42,495 nt of DNA from an uncultured Flammeovirgaceae bacterium (GTDB lineage: Bacteria; Bacteroidota; Bacteroidia; Cytophagales; Cyclobacteriaceae): positions 1 to 42,495 of the forward strand of contig CALBPF010000317.1 in assembly GCA_937899105.1 (NCBI GenBank). Direction: 5' to 3'. The notes under the pieces are model-generated. The model saw only the letters and a list, made by a program, of their open reading frames with translations, did no database searches and was not told the origin of the DNA. Below are positions 32,383 through 41,518 of this stretch, one piece after another. The position numbers were made by a program, and so were the translations under genes. Within the stretch, counting starts at the first letter, position 1, and each line of letters starts with the position of its first letter.

Positions 32383-33420
32383 ATGAGCGAAAAGAGAACT
32401 GAAATAAGTGATATAGGTGAGTTTGGGTTGATTGATAAAATCAACACTTCCACTAAAGTCAGGAACGAAAGCACGGTACTGGGTATTGGTGATGACGCTG
32501 CATTGATTGACTTGGGCCATAGCTATACTGCAGTTTCAACGGATATGCTTTTAGAAGGTGTACACTTTGATCTTAGCTACATGCCACTGCAACACCTGGG
32601 CTATAAAGCAGTAGCTGTAAATGTTTCAGATATTGCGGCTATGAATGCTGTACCTACGCAGGTGACCGTTAATATTGGGATTAGTAATCGATTTTCTATT
32701 GAGGCTGTGGAAGTATTTTACCAAGGGGTCCATGCAGCATGTGAGAATTTTAACGTAGATCTTGTGGGCGGTGACACCAGTTCATCTGCTAGTGGTTTTG
32801 TGATTTCGGTAACCGCCATTGGCGCTATTGATAAAAATAAAATAGCTAAACGGTCCGGCGCCGGCGAGAATGATATCATCTGTGTTACAGGGGATCTCGG
32901 TGGAGCTTATTTAGGACTTCAGGTGCTTGAGCGAGAAAAACAGGTATTTTTAACCAATCCTGAGATGCAGCCCCAGTTAGAAAAGTATAACTACATCGTA
33001 CAGCGGCAGTTGAAACCAGAGGCTCGAATGGATATTATTCACGAACTGGCGGACCTTAGTGTAGTACCTACTTCCATGATTGATATTTCAGATGGCCTGG
33101 GCTCCGAATTACTTCATTTGTCAAAGGCCTCTGGCTTAGGCGTTCAAATCTTTGAAGACAAACTACCCATCGATAAACAAACCTACGACACCGGTCACGA
33201 ATTGGGAATTGATGCAACCACGGCAGCATTAAATGGTGGTGAAGATTACGAGCTGCTCTTTACCGTCAGTCAGGATGATTATGAAAAACTAAAGCTTCAC
33301 GCTGATATCCACTTCATTGGTCACATGCACAAAGAATCTAATTCGAGTATAATGCAAACCAAAGGGGGTAATACAGTGCCCGTTACCGCCCAGGGGTGGA
33401 ATCACTATAAGAACGAGTAA
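32383..33420 (+). CDS. thiL: Thiamine-monophosphate kinase
   Basis: 345-residue ATP-dependent kinase that makes thiamine diphosphate from thiamine monophosphate. AIRS-like fold; the N-terminal metal-binding core VLGIGDDAALID (about 36-47), the HLGYKAVAVNVSDIAAMNA segment and the LVGGDTSSS loop are typical. MIDISDGLGSELLHL and LNGGEDYELLFTV complete the family. Length is a bit above E. coli ThiL (325). No thi-box riboswitch was recognised upstream; an inverted repeat lies at 32321-32368. Confidence 0.95.
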   Translation: MSEKRTEISDIGEFGLIDKINTSTKVRNESTVLGIGDDAALIDLGHSYTAVSTDMLLEGVHFDLSYMPLQHLGYKAVAVNVSDIAAMNAVPTQVTVNIGISNRFSIEAVEVFYQGVHAACENFNVDLVGGDTSSSASGFVISVTAIGAIDKNKIAKRSGAGENDIICVTGDLGGAYLGLQVLEREKQVFLTNPEMQPQLEKYNYIVQRQLKPEARMDIIHELADLSVVPTSMIDISDGLGSELLHLSKASGLGVQIFEDKLPIDKQTYDTGHELGIDATTAALNGGEDYELLFTVSQDDYEKLKLHADIHFIGHMHKESNSSIMQTKGGNTVPVTAQGWNHYKNE

Positions 33421-33487
33421 GTCTTCTAGGTAGATGTATTGAATTTTAACCGACAACTATTAGGCTAGTGTATCAACTATATCTTTT

Positions 33488-33537
33488 ACAAATCGTATAG
33501 AAATTATATGTTTGTTTAACAAATCGTATAGAAATTA
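33488..33537 (+). promoter_or_regulatory. 19-bp direct repeat ahead of padR
   Basis: The 19-base word ACAAATCGTATAGAAATTA occurs twice without mismatch, at 33488-33506 and 33519-33537; starts are 31 bases apart, about three helical turns. The second copy ends at the base before the padR ATG. Likely operator pair for PadR, or a duplicated leader segment. No typical promoter box is visible upstream. Confidence 0.65.
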
Positions 33538-33867
33538 ATGAGGAATACTTACTTGGGTGAATTTGAAGAGCTCGTGCTTACCATGGTGGGCATACTTAAA
33601 GATGAGGCCTACGGAAACTCCATAGTAATAGAGATCAAGACACAACTGGATAGAAAAGTGAATTTAAGCGGTGTTCATGTTACGCTATATCGTCTGGAAG
33701 ATAAGGGCCTTGTGAAGTCTTACATGGGAGGCGCTACCAATGAAAGAGGAGGGCGCAGAAAGCGTTATTTCGAGCTTACCTCAGCCGGAATCAAGGCGCT
33801 TCAGTCAATACAGGAACAGCGGTTGAAGTTATGGAAACTGGTGCCACAACTTAAATTCACAAGATAG
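33538..33867 (+). CDS. PadR family transcriptional regulator
   Basis: 109 residues; winged-helix regulator of the short PadR subfamily 2. LGEFEELVLTMVGILKDEAYGNSIVIEI (first helices), the HTH with VHVTLYRLEDKGLVKSYMGG, the wing with GGRRKRYFELTSAGIKAL, and a short C-terminal helix. Such regulators repress neighbouring transporters and respond to small molecules or envelope stress. Its stop TAG overlaps the permease GTG start by one base (TAGTG), so the two form one unit; the 19-bp repeats in front are probable binding sites. Confidence 0.93.
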   Translation: MRNTYLGEFEELVLTMVGILKDEAYGNSIVIEIKTQLDRKVNLSGVHVTLYRLEDKGLVKSYMGGATNERGGRRKRYFELTSAGIKALQSIQEQRLKLWKLVPQLKFTR

Positions 33868-36515
33868 TGCCACAACCTCCTAAAACCGTATCTAACTTAC
33901 TTTCGAGACTATGTCCGAATTACCTCTGGGAAAGCATTGCAGGGGATTTGGAAGAACAATTCATGGCTGACAATCAAGAGCTTGGATTAGGAGCTGCGAG
34001 AAGAAGGTATGCCTGGAACGCCCTGCTCTTTATCCGGCCTGGAATATTACTACGCAACAAACTCAAAATTAACAACACAATAATGATCACTAATTATCTC
34101 AAAACGGCAGGTCGGAATATGGCCAAGCGGAAGCTGTTCACCTTTATTAATGCCTTTGGCCTCAGTGTGGCCATTGCTTTCTGTATACTTATTTACCTGT
34201 TTGTGAAAGATGAGCAAAGCTTTGATAAACTCCATAGCAATGCGAAAGACATTTATCGTGTTGAAGAATATGCATGGCGAACTTTTCAGACTGAATCGAA
34301 AGATCCGTATATGCAGTCAGCTTATCTGCAACTGGCCCTGGCGCCTACTTTGAAAGAGGAACTTTCTGAAGTGAAGTTTGCCACAAGATTTAATGGTGGA
34401 TGGTCACAGGTCGTTAAATACCAAAACAAGATATTTATAGAGGACATCGCCTTTACGGATAATGATTTTTTCAAAATGTTCTCATTTCCGGTATTAGAGG
34501 GGAATTCGGAGCTTTTCTTATTAGAACCCAAGCAGGCAGTTGTAACCAAAAGTATTGCAAAAAAATATTTTGGTGATGAAAGTCCGCTTAATAAGATACT
34601 AGCTGTAGACATAAGAGGGGAACAGGACTATGAGATCGTTGGTGTAATGGATGATCCTCCAACGAATTCCAGTTTCAACTTTGATATTCTAATTCCCCAG
34701 GAAAATCGACTTTATTATGAAAGAAATATGGTCAATTGGAGCTCTTTTAACAGTCCCACTTTTGTTCAGCTCCACGAAGGTAGCTCTGAGCAGCAGTTGC
34801 TCACCAGTCTTATCGATGTAAGAGACAGATACATGAAAGAGAATATGGAGCGTGACAAGGAGGAATACGATATACCCGAAGATGCAATTCAATTTGAATA
34901 CCGCACGTCGAATTTGTTGGATATACACCTGAATCCCGATGTTAACTGGCATAAAGTCAGTGATCCACAATACTCATTGATCTTGGGTGGGCTTGCTATC
35001 CTTATTATAGTCATTGCCTCAATCAATTACATATCTCTGGCGTTGACAACATCGGCCTCTAGACGTCTGGAAGTGGGGGTGCGCAAGTCCATAGGAGCGA
35101 CTCAAAAGCAACTGATCTATCAGTTTTCTTTTGAGTCAGTGGCCCTGGCGATATTATCAATGGCGTTTGGAGTTATTATTATGATACTTTTTCTACCAAC
35201 TTTTAATGACTTTACCGGTAAAGGCATCAGATTAGATTCAGGCGTTTGGCTTGAACTATTGGGGTTCAGTTTGGCGATATCGTTGCTTGTAGGACACTTG
35301 GCAGGTTGCTACCCCGCCTTTTATCTCTCGGCCTTCAAACCATCCACTGTACTTAAGGGTGGGGCCCGCAAAGTAAAGCCTGGTTTGGCTAAACCGTTGG
35401 TGTTTGTTCAGTTTATGTTTTCTTCAGCCCTTATCGTCTCTGCTCTTGTGATGTATGAGCAAATGAACTATGTTACTACCAAAGATCTGGGTTTTGACAA
35501 AGAGCAAATACTGGTGGTACCTACGCAATATGGTTGGACCGATGAATCTAACGCGGCTGTCGCTCAAATGAGGAACGCCTTGCAGTCCAACCCGGATATA
35601 ATCGATGTAGGTGGCGTGAGTAGTAGCTTTAATCGGGGGTGGTCAAGGTATGGATACACGATCAATGAAGAAAATAAAGCCGCTTATGTTTGGGCAGTTG
35701 ATCCTAATTACATTCCTGCCATTGGAATAGAGATTGTGGAAGGTCGCAATTTTGATCTCACCAATGCTTCGGATTCAGCTGCGCTTATCGTAAATGAAGC
35801 TTTGGTGGCCGATATGGGCTGGGAGGACCCACTTCAAGAACACCTTAACTGGAGAGAAGATTCTATTGGACCTGGTTATAAAGTCATCGGTGTGGCAAAG
35901 GACTATCATTTTGTTTCACTGCACAGAAATATAGAACCAATGTTCCTCTCAATGAACAAGAATGACGCAGGACATTTAACCACAATGCTTATAAAAATGC
36001 GGCCCGGGGACATTTCTCAAACCATTTCAGAAATAGAGGCAACCTACAAAGAACTGCTTCAGGATAAACCTTTTGAATACACCTTTCTGGATGAGGATGT
36101 AGATTCACAATACGCTTCTTTTGAACAGTGGATGAAGATCATGTCACTTTCTACCTTATTTGCCATACTGATCTCAGGACTTGGCCTTTTTGGCTTAGCC
36201 GGAATAAACGCAGTGAATCGGACAAAAGAAATTGGCATTAGAAAGGTATTTGGCGCACCACTCCTGAATATTTTCGTTATGCTCAATAAACAATTTATCT
36301 GGATGGCGGCCATAGCGTTCGTTATAGCCGCTCCACTGGGCGCTTACTTAATAAACGAGTGGTGGCTTTCCGATTTCGAATTTAAGATTGAGTTAGGCTG
36401 GAAGGTGTTTGCGCTTACATTTATTGCTGGGTTGCTTGTGACAATCATTACCGTGACTTACCATGGATTTAGAGCGGCCCAGCTAAACCCTGCAGAGACG
36501 TTGAAGTATGAGTAA
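33867..36515 (+). CDS. MacB/FtsX-type ABC permease with N-terminal prefix domain
   Basis: 882 residues, GTG start. N-terminal prefix (about 1-72: SRLCPNYLWESIAGDLEEQF, RRRYAWNALLFIRPG) is the permease-prefix type found with PadR genes in Cytophagales. The permease follows: TM1 at 93-113, periplasmic MacB-like core to about 365, three TMs (368-395, 423-444, 464-492), TM5 at 508-534, a second core, and three TMs at about 760-783, 810-830 and 847-868, giving two FtsX halves. An ATG at 34083 would give the permease without the prefix. No ATP-binding subunit is encoded nearby, so it must use one from elsewhere or work as a signalling or lipoprotein-related permease. Confidence 0.9.
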   Translation: MPQPPKTVSNLLSRLCPNYLWESIAGDLEEQFMADNQELGLGAARRRYAWNALLFIRPGILLRNKLKINNTIMITNYLKTAGRNMAKRKLFTFINAFGLSVAIAFCILIYLFVKDEQSFDKLHSNAKDIYRVEEYAWRTFQTESKDPYMQSAYLQLALAPTLKEELSEVKFATRFNGGWSQVVKYQNKIFIEDIAFTDNDFFKMFSFPVLEGNSELFLLEPKQAVVTKSIAKKYFGDESPLNKILAVDIRGEQDYEIVGVMDDPPTNSSFNFDILIPQENRLYYERNMVNWSSFNSPTFVQLHEGSSEQQLLTSLIDVRDRYMKENMERDKEEYDIPEDAIQFEYRTSNLLDIHLNPDVNWHKVSDPQYSLILGGLAILIIVIASINYISLALTTSASRRLEVGVRKSIGATQKQLIYQFSFESVALAILSMAFGVIIMILFLPTFNDFTGKGIRLDSGVWLELLGFSLAISLLVGHLAGCYPAFYLSAFKPSTVLKGGARKVKPGLAKPLVFVQFMFSSALIVSALVMYEQMNYVTTKDLGFDKEQILVVPTQYGWTDESNAAVAQMRNALQSNPDIIDVGGVSSSFNRGWSRYGYTINEENKAAYVWAVDPNYIPAIGIEIVEGRNFDLTNASDSAALIVNEALVADMGWEDPLQEHLNWREDSIGPGYKVIGVAKDYHFVSLHRNIEPMFLSMNKNDAGHLTTMLIKMRPGDISQTISEIEATYKELLQDKPFEYTFLDEDVDSQYASFEQWMKIMSLSTLFAILISGLGLFGLAGINAVNRTKEIGIRKVFGAPLLNIFVMLNKQFIWMAAIAFVIAAPLGAYLINEWWLSDFEFKIELGWKVFALTFIAGLLVTIITVTYHGFRAAQLNPAETLKYE

Positions 36516-36523
36516 TAATTTGG

Positions 36524-36597
36524 GTTCCTGACTTCCACTACGCTTCATTAGAAATGACGTTCTGCATTTTTGCGTCATTCTTGCGAAGGCAGGAATC
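36524..36597. repeat. Inverted repeat between convergent genes
   Basis: AATGACG (36553-36559) pairs with CGTCATT (36573-36579), and outer TTCCTG (36525-36530) with CAGGAA (36590-36595); more distant bases pair imperfectly. The word CGTCATTCTTGCGAAGGCAG is a common dispersed repeat theme in Bacteroidota and shares TCATTCT and GAAGG with the element at 8679. Convergent genes end on either side, so it may act as a two-way terminator. Confidence 0.6.
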
Positions 36598-36598
36598 T

Positions 36599-38149
36599 TT
36601 AATTAGCTTCTTTCAATACATCTTTAGCCTTCTCCCCAATCACCTCTTGCACACGCTTTTGCTGAATTTTGCTCTCCAGCCAGGAAATAATATCAAAATA
36701 GATAAAAGCACGCTTTTCGTAGGGGTTCGTCTGTAGCGGGATGAGCTTATTTAACAGCTTTTTAAACTCAGGTATCAGGTCTTCCTCTGTGAACTCGCCA
36801 GCTAGTTTTCTTAAAAAGCTAAGTATGGCTTTTTGGAAACTATGGAGGTCGTCTTTATTTAGCATAAAACGGTAGGTAGAACGAATATAATAATCGATCA
36901 CATCCGTATTGCCCAACTCATAATGGCCTATTAAATTTAAGATCCGCGCGAACGAATGGATATCTTCTCGCAGATCAATGTTTTCTGAATTCAGGATACG
37001 GTTAAGCCATTGGATGGCCTCTCCATAATTATCGTTGCCAAAATAGAGACAAGCAACCTTGTAGTATAAAATGAGTTTGGAATGGTTGTCTAGCGCCCCT
37101 ATAAATTCCTCCAGCCCTGGTTTGATCCTGTTCATCAACGAAACCCCGGCTTTAAAATCACCAAGCATAAAAATACGATTGAACTCATGTACATAGGTGT
37201 ATTTTAAGAGCTTCAACCGAATGTTCTCATTGAGCAAGCTTTTGGAATAATGCCTGATCTCACGTAGCCTCCTGCTGGAATTCACAAACTTGTGATATTT
37301 GTACAGCTTATATTGGGCAATCATAAGATTGTTGATCGCATTTAGGTAGTTCTCAACCCGGGAGGTTTTGAGTTCTTTGTTATCATCAAAAAGCCTTACC
37401 CACTCTCTGGCATAGTAGTAGCCAGATTCGAAGTCCTGCAAGAAGAAGTAATAGTTTACATACAGGTTGTACAGGTTTAGTTTTTCATTCAATGACAGCT
37501 TTTCTTCCTTGAACTTCGGTAGCTGATTGATCAGTGTCGTGACCTGGTTTTCATCAGAGTTATTTCTGATATAGCCAATTTTGGTGTAGATAGAACCGAG
37601 CTTTGCGGAAAGGTTGGTAATAACATTGATATTATTAATCCTCGAGTTAACGTCTCTTACTTCTTCTATAATTCGGTTAACACGATTCTCATTGTCCGGG
37701 CCAATGGTTTGGGTTAACACATTTTTTTCCCATTTCAGAATTTCCAATTGTAATTCCAGGTTATCGATTTTCTTAGCCCGTTTTTTCGCTTTTTTCAGTA
37801 CGTCTACACATTGTTCGTACAGGCTCCGATTAAATAGAATTTGAGCATGGTCAATCATTTCACGGATTTGGATATCCATTATATTGATTTGACTGAACTG
37901 GCGAAGGGAACTTAATAGCTTTTTATAAAGGTGACCCTTAAGGTTGGACAGTTGTTGTGGAATTAGACTTGGTACTTCTGCTAATAGACGACTTTCGTTG
38001 TAATTTTTCATCTTCTCCATTGCATCAAAAAGCAATATATACTTTGCATTAGGGTCTTCCATGCACGAATGCAACTTGAAATATCGCTTTTCACTCTTTT
38101 TTAACGACCTGATGAGTGAAAATAAATGATCAGATTTCTCCTTAGACAT
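36599..38149 (-). CDS. Large helical repeat protein, unknown function
   Basis: 516 residues, all helical, with no signal peptide or membrane segment; no family recognised. The first part (MSKEKSDHLFSLIRSLKKSEKRYFKLHS) and many short helical pairs (LYEQCVDVLKKAKKRAKKI, LVNYYFFLQDFESGYYYAREW-like, ACLYFGNDNYGEAIQWLNRIL) suggest a TPR-like alpha-solenoid for protein binding. The ATG at 38149 is preferred; upstream codons to 38254 read as a hydrophobic extension that runs through the 22-bp palindrome. Other Cytophagales proteins with this start (SLxKSEKRYFK) are only known to me as hypothetical. It is divergent from leuA. Confidence 0.7.
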   Translation of the reverse strand: MSKEKSDHLFSLIRSLKKSEKRYFKLHSCMEDPNAKYILLFDAMEKMKNYNESRLLAEVPSLIPQQLSNLKGHLYKKLLSSLRQFSQINIMDIQIREMIDHAQILFNRSLYEQCVDVLKKAKKRAKKIDNLELQLEILKWEKNVLTQTIGPDNENRVNRIIEEVRDVNSRINNINVITNLSAKLGSIYTKIGYIRNNSDENQVTTLINQLPKFKEEKLSLNEKLNLYNLYVNYYFFLQDFESGYYYAREWVRLFDDNKELKTSRVENYLNAINNLMIAQYKLYKYHKFVNSSRRLREIRHYSKSLLNENIRLKLLKYTYVHEFNRIFMLGDFKAGVSLMNRIKPGLEEFIGALDNHSKLILYYKVACLYFGNDNYGEAIQWLNRILNSENIDLREDIHSFARILNLIGHYELGNTDVIDYYIRSTYRFMLNKDDLHSFQKAILSFLRKLAGEFTEEDLIPEFKKLLNKLIPLQTNPYEKRAFIYFDIISWLESKIQQKRVQEVIGEKAKDVLKEAN

Positions 38150-38158
38150 CGTAAATAT

Positions 38159-38180
38159 TTTAGAATATATATATTCTAAA
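38159..38180. promoter_or_regulatory. 22-bp perfect palindrome upstream of the 516-residue gene
   Basis: Arms TTTAGAATATA and TATATTCTAAA meet with no spacer. It lies 10 to 31 bases before the ATG at 38149 on the minus strand, in the leader or promoter. It could be an operator or a hairpin; AT-rich, so less unlikely by chance than its length suggests. Confidence 0.5.
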
Positions 38181-38271
38181 GTGGATTTAAAAGCAATTAT
38201 AAGCTTAATCACGCAAAATAGAAATCGTAAAAAATATAATATTAGGTCAAGCATTCAACACTCTATAGAAA

Positions 38272-38279
38272 TACATTTG
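38272..38279 (+). promoter_or_regulatory. Possible -7 box of the leu operon
   Basis: TACATTTG, a perfect TAnnTTTG match 24 bases before the leuA ATG. No TTTG at 19-base distance. No leader peptide, T-box or attenuator was seen in the 154-base gap (38150-38303). Confidence 0.4.
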
Positions 38280-38303
38280 GTTAGTTAAATACACTCAGAA
38301 AGT

Positions 38304-39458
38304 ATGAGCAATAGAATTCAGATTTTTGATACTACGTTAAGAGATGGCGAGCAGGTACCTGGTTGCGGGTTAAATAAGGAGGAGAAGATCATTATAGCAC
38401 AAGCGCTTGAAGAACTTGGCGTGGATGTAATTGAAGCAGGATTTCCCATTTCAAGTCCGGGCGATTTTGATTCGGTTCAGGCTTTGGCTACTATTATTAA
38501 AGACGCAACTGTTTGCGGATTGTCCAGGGCCGTACAAAAAGACATAGAGTGTGCGGCGGAGGCATTAAAAAATGCGGTTCGCCCCAGAATACATACGGGA
38601 ATTGGTACTTCCGATCAACATGTATTCACCAAATTAAAACTTACTCGTGAGCAGGTTTTGGAGCGTGCTAAAGGCTGTGTTTCATATGCTAAGAAGTTTG
38701 TTGAAGATGTTGAATTTTATGCTGAGGATGCCGGAAGAACTGATAACGAATTCCTTGCTCAGGTTATCGAGGTGGCGATTAAAGCAGGAGCTACGGTGGT
38801 CAACATTCCGGATACCACCGGATATTGTCTTCCTGAGGAATACGGTCAAAAAATCAAATACCTTGTTGACAATGTGCGAGGTATAGAAAAAGCTACTATC
38901 TCCACCCATTGTCATAACGATCTGGGCCTTTCCACTGCCAATAGTATTGCCGGTATCCAGAATGGCGCCAGGCAAGTGGAATGCACGATTAATGGAGTTG
39001 GAGAAAGAGCTGGAAATACCTCATTGGAAGAGGTGGTTATGATCCTTCGCAAACACAATTGGCTAAACTACGATACTGGCATAAACAGTAAGAAATTATA
39101 TCCGATAAGCAGGCTGGTTTCTGAAACGATGAATATGCCTGTTCAAGCAAACAAGGCAATAGTAGGTTCAAATGCTTTTGCCCATTCTTCAGGTATTCAT
39201 CAGGATGGTGTAATCAAGAATCGGGACAATTATGAAATCATTGACCCTGCCGAAGTGGGTGTGGATAAATCAAGCATTATTCTAACCGCACGAAGTGGAC
39301 GAGCGGCTTTAAACTTTCGATTAGGTCAAATAGGTGTACAACTTGGAAAAGACGAGCTGGAAGGCGCCTACAAGCAGTTTTTGAAGCTGGCCGACGAAAT
39401 CAACGTTGTGGATGATCCCGAGTTGAAGGAGTTGGCAGAGGAGTACGTGAATGCCTGA
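38304..39458 (+). CDS. leuA: 2-isopropylmalate synthase, short form
   Basis: 384-residue enzyme that condenses 2-oxoisovalerate and acetyl-CoA, first step of leucine synthesis. [12 protein letters not shown] (9-20) and the metal site HCHND (202-206) are present, plus the [13 protein letters not shown] loop. Typical LeuA is about 500-520 residues; here the C-terminal regulatory (LeuA_dimer) domain that binds leucine is missing and the stop comes soon after the catalytic and linker parts. The sequence ends cleanly before leuC (8-base gap), so it is a real short form, not a truncation. Citramalate or homocitrate synthase is possible by sequence, but leuC, leuD and leuB follow. Confidence 0.9.
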   Translation: MSNRIQIFDTTLRDGEQVPGCGLNKEEKIIIAQALEELGVDVIEAGFPISSPGDFDSVQALATIIKDATVCGLSRAVQKDIECAAEALKNAVRPRIHTGIGTSDQHVFTKLKLTREQVLERAKGCVSYAKKFVEDVEFYAEDAGRTDNEFLAQVIEVAIKAGATVVNIPDTTGYCLPEEYGQKIKYLVDNVRGIEKATISTHCHNDLGLSTANSIAGIQNGARQVECTINGVGERAGNTSLEEVVMILRKHNWLNYDTGINSKKLYPISRLVSETMNMPVQANKAIVGSNAFAHSSGIHQDGVIKNRDNYEIIDPAEVGVDKSSIILTARSGRAALNFRLGQIGVQLGKDELEGAYKQFLKLADEINVVDDPELKELAEEYVNA

Positions 39459-39465
39459 TTAAGGG

Positions 39466-40860
39466 ATGGGAGCAAAAACACTTTTCGACAAAATATGGGA
39501 TACTCATGTGGTACATTCTATCAAGGATGGTCCACAGGTAGTTTATATAGATAGGCACTTTATTCATGAGGTGACCAGCCCACAGGCTTTTGCAGGATTG
39601 AAGAAACGAGGAATTGGTGTATTTAATACCTCCAAGACAATAGCTACCGCCGATCATAATGTACCTACTAAAGATCAACATTTACCAATTAAAGATGCCC
39701 TTTCAAGGCATCAGGTAAATACGCTTATCAACAATTGTGATGAGTTTGGCGTAGAATTATACGGCCTTGGCCACCCTTATCAAGGCATTGTTCATGTTAT
39801 TGGACCCGAACTTGGTATTACACAACCCGGTATGACCATCGTCTGCGGTGATAGCCATACTTCTACTCATGGTGCATTTGGTAATATCGCCTTCGGTATC
39901 GGCACTAGCGAAGTAGAGCAGGTGCTGGCTACCCAGTGCGTACTGCAGCGTAAGCCTAAAACGATGAAAATTCAGGTAGACGGGAAGTTGAAACAGGGTG
40001 TCGTTTCCAAGGACATAATTCTGTACGTTATATCACAAATATCTACGAGTGGCGGTACCGGATATTTTGTAGAATTCTGCGGATCAGCCATTGAGTCACT
40101 CTCGATGGAGGCGCGCATGACTATTTGCAACATGAGTATTGAAATGGGTGCACGTGGCGGAATGATAGCCCCGGACGAAACTACATTCGAATACATCAAG
40201 GGTAGAGAGTTTGCTCCCAATGGAACGGACTGGGACAAAAAGTTGGCACATTGGAAAGCGCTTAAAACAGATAAGGATGCTGTGTTTGACACAGAGTATC
40301 ATTTCAATGCCGTAGATATTGAACCCATGATCACCTATGGAACCAATCCTGGTATGGGTATTGGCATAACGGAAAGTGTGCCGGCTATCAATCCCACTTC
40401 TGATCCTTCGCTAACGAAGGCTTTGGACTACATGGACCTGCAAGGCGGCGGCCAATTACTAGGCAAAAAGATTGATTATGTATTTATTGGTAGTTGTACC
40501 AATTCTCGTATCGAGGACTTAAGAATGGTAGCTGATCTGGTAAAGGGAAAACAAAAGGCAGATCATGTTAATGCCATGATTATCCCTGGATCTAAGCAGG
40601 TGGAGAAGCAGGCCATGGAAGAAGGCATTGACCAAATATTGGCAGGCGCTGGCTTTGAACTTAGACAGCCCGGTTGTTCAGCTTGCCTGGGTATGAACGA
40701 AGATAAGGTGCCTACAGGGAAGTATTGCGTTTCTACATCCAATAGAAATTTTGAAGGCCGCCAGGGGCCTGGGGCCAGGACGATGTTAGCAAGTCCGCTT
40801 ACAGCCGCTGCTGCCGCTATTACAGGTCACATCACTGATGTTCGCAAAATGTTGAATTAA
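39466..40860 (+). CDS. leuC: 3-isopropylmalate dehydratase large subunit
   Basis: 464-residue Fe-S protein; with LeuD it isomerises 2- to 3-isopropylmalate. The three cluster cysteines are Cys344 ([13 protein letters not shown]), Cys404 and Cys407 ([12 protein letters not shown]), matching the aconitase pattern. Begins [43 protein letters not shown] is intact. It starts 8 bases after leuA and ends 1 base before leuD; AAGGG directly precedes its ATG. The A-type Fe-S carrier at 30788 is a plausible supplier of its cluster. Confidence 0.97.
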   Translation: MGAKTLFDKIWDTHVVHSIKDGPQVVYIDRHFIHEVTSPQAFAGLKKRGIGVFNTSKTIATADHNVPTKDQHLPIKDALSRHQVNTLINNCDEFGVELYGLGHPYQGIVHVIGPELGITQPGMTIVCGDSHTSTHGAFGNIAFGIGTSEVEQVLATQCVLQRKPKTMKIQVDGKLKQGVVSKDIILYVISQISTSGGTGYFVEFCGSAIESLSMEARMTICNMSIEMGARGGMIAPDETTFEYIKGREFAPNGTDWDKKLAHWKALKTDKDAVFDTEYHFNAVDIEPMITYGTNPGMGIGITESVPAINPTSDPSLTKALDYMDLQGGGQLLGKKIDYVFIGSCTNSRIEDLRMVADLVKGKQKADHVNAMIIPGSKQVEKQAMEEGIDQILAGAGFELRQPGCSACLGMNEDKVPTGKYCVSTSNRNFEGRQGPGARTMLASPLTAAAAAITGHITDVRKMLN

Positions 40861-40861
40861 C

Positions 40862-41452
40862 ATGGAAAAATTTAAGAAGTTAATTTCCACAGCAGTTGCG
40901 CTATCACTTCAGGATGTGGATACCGATCAGATTATTCCGGCAAGGTTTTTAAAGGCCACGACTCGTGAAGGTTTTGGCGATAACCTATTTAGAGATTGGC
41001 GATATAACGCTAATGATGAGCCAAACTCTGACTTTATTTTAAATCAATCGGAAGTGGGTGGTGAAATATTGGTGGCAGGCAAGAATTTTGGCTGCGGTTC
41101 AAGTCGAGAACATGCGGCCTGGGCTATCTATGACTATGGGTTCAAGGTGGTTATATCAAGTTTTTTTGCAGACATCTTTAAAAACAATGCCCTTAATAAC
41201 GGGCTCTTACCTGTTCAGATAAGTGATGAGTTTTTGTTAAAGATCTTCGCTGCAATTGAAGTTGACAATAAAACTCAACTTGAGGTGGATTTGGAAAATG
41301 AGCAAATAACAATTATTCAGACCAGGGAATCCGAAAATTTTGACATTAACCCGTATAAGAAATACTGTTTACAGGAGGGATACGATGATATAGACTTTCT
41401 GATAAGTAAGAGAGAAGAGATAGAAGCATTTGAAAACACAATTTCCATTTAA
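40862..41452 (+). CDS. leuD: 3-isopropylmalate dehydratase small subunit
   Basis: 196-residue swivel-domain partner of LeuC. Recognised by [26 protein letters not shown] (about 19-44), [20 protein letters not shown] and [22 protein letters not shown]. Length is typical (E. coli 201). It follows the leuC stop by one base, which implies coupled translation and equal amounts of the two subunits. The next gene, leuB, is 66 bases further on. Confidence 0.96.
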   Translation: MEKFKKLISTAVALSLQDVDTDQIIPARFLKATTREGFGDNLFRDWRYNANDEPNSDFILNQSEVGGEILVAGKNFGCGSSREHAAWAIYDYGFKVVISSFFADIFKNNALNNGLLPVQISDEFLLKIFAAIEVDNKTQLEVDLENEQITIIQTRESENFDINPYKKYCLQEGYDDIDFLISKREEIEAFENTISI

Positions 41453-41518
41453 CCATGGATAATGAAGACAGATAAGTCTGGAAATTAGGTTTGATAGGAA
41501 AGTTTTAGAAGATAAACA

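Noticed and set aside
36554..36736. Plus-strand 60-codon frame reading SFLRRQES
   Set aside because: It runs through the hairpin element, a typical false protein from the CGTCATTCTTGCGAAGG repeat, and then antisense to the 516-residue gene.
38150..38254. 35-codon hydrophobic extension of the 516-residue protein
   Set aside because: It is AT-rich, includes the palindrome and does not look like a signal peptide followed by a mature part; the start MSKEKSDHLF is favoured.
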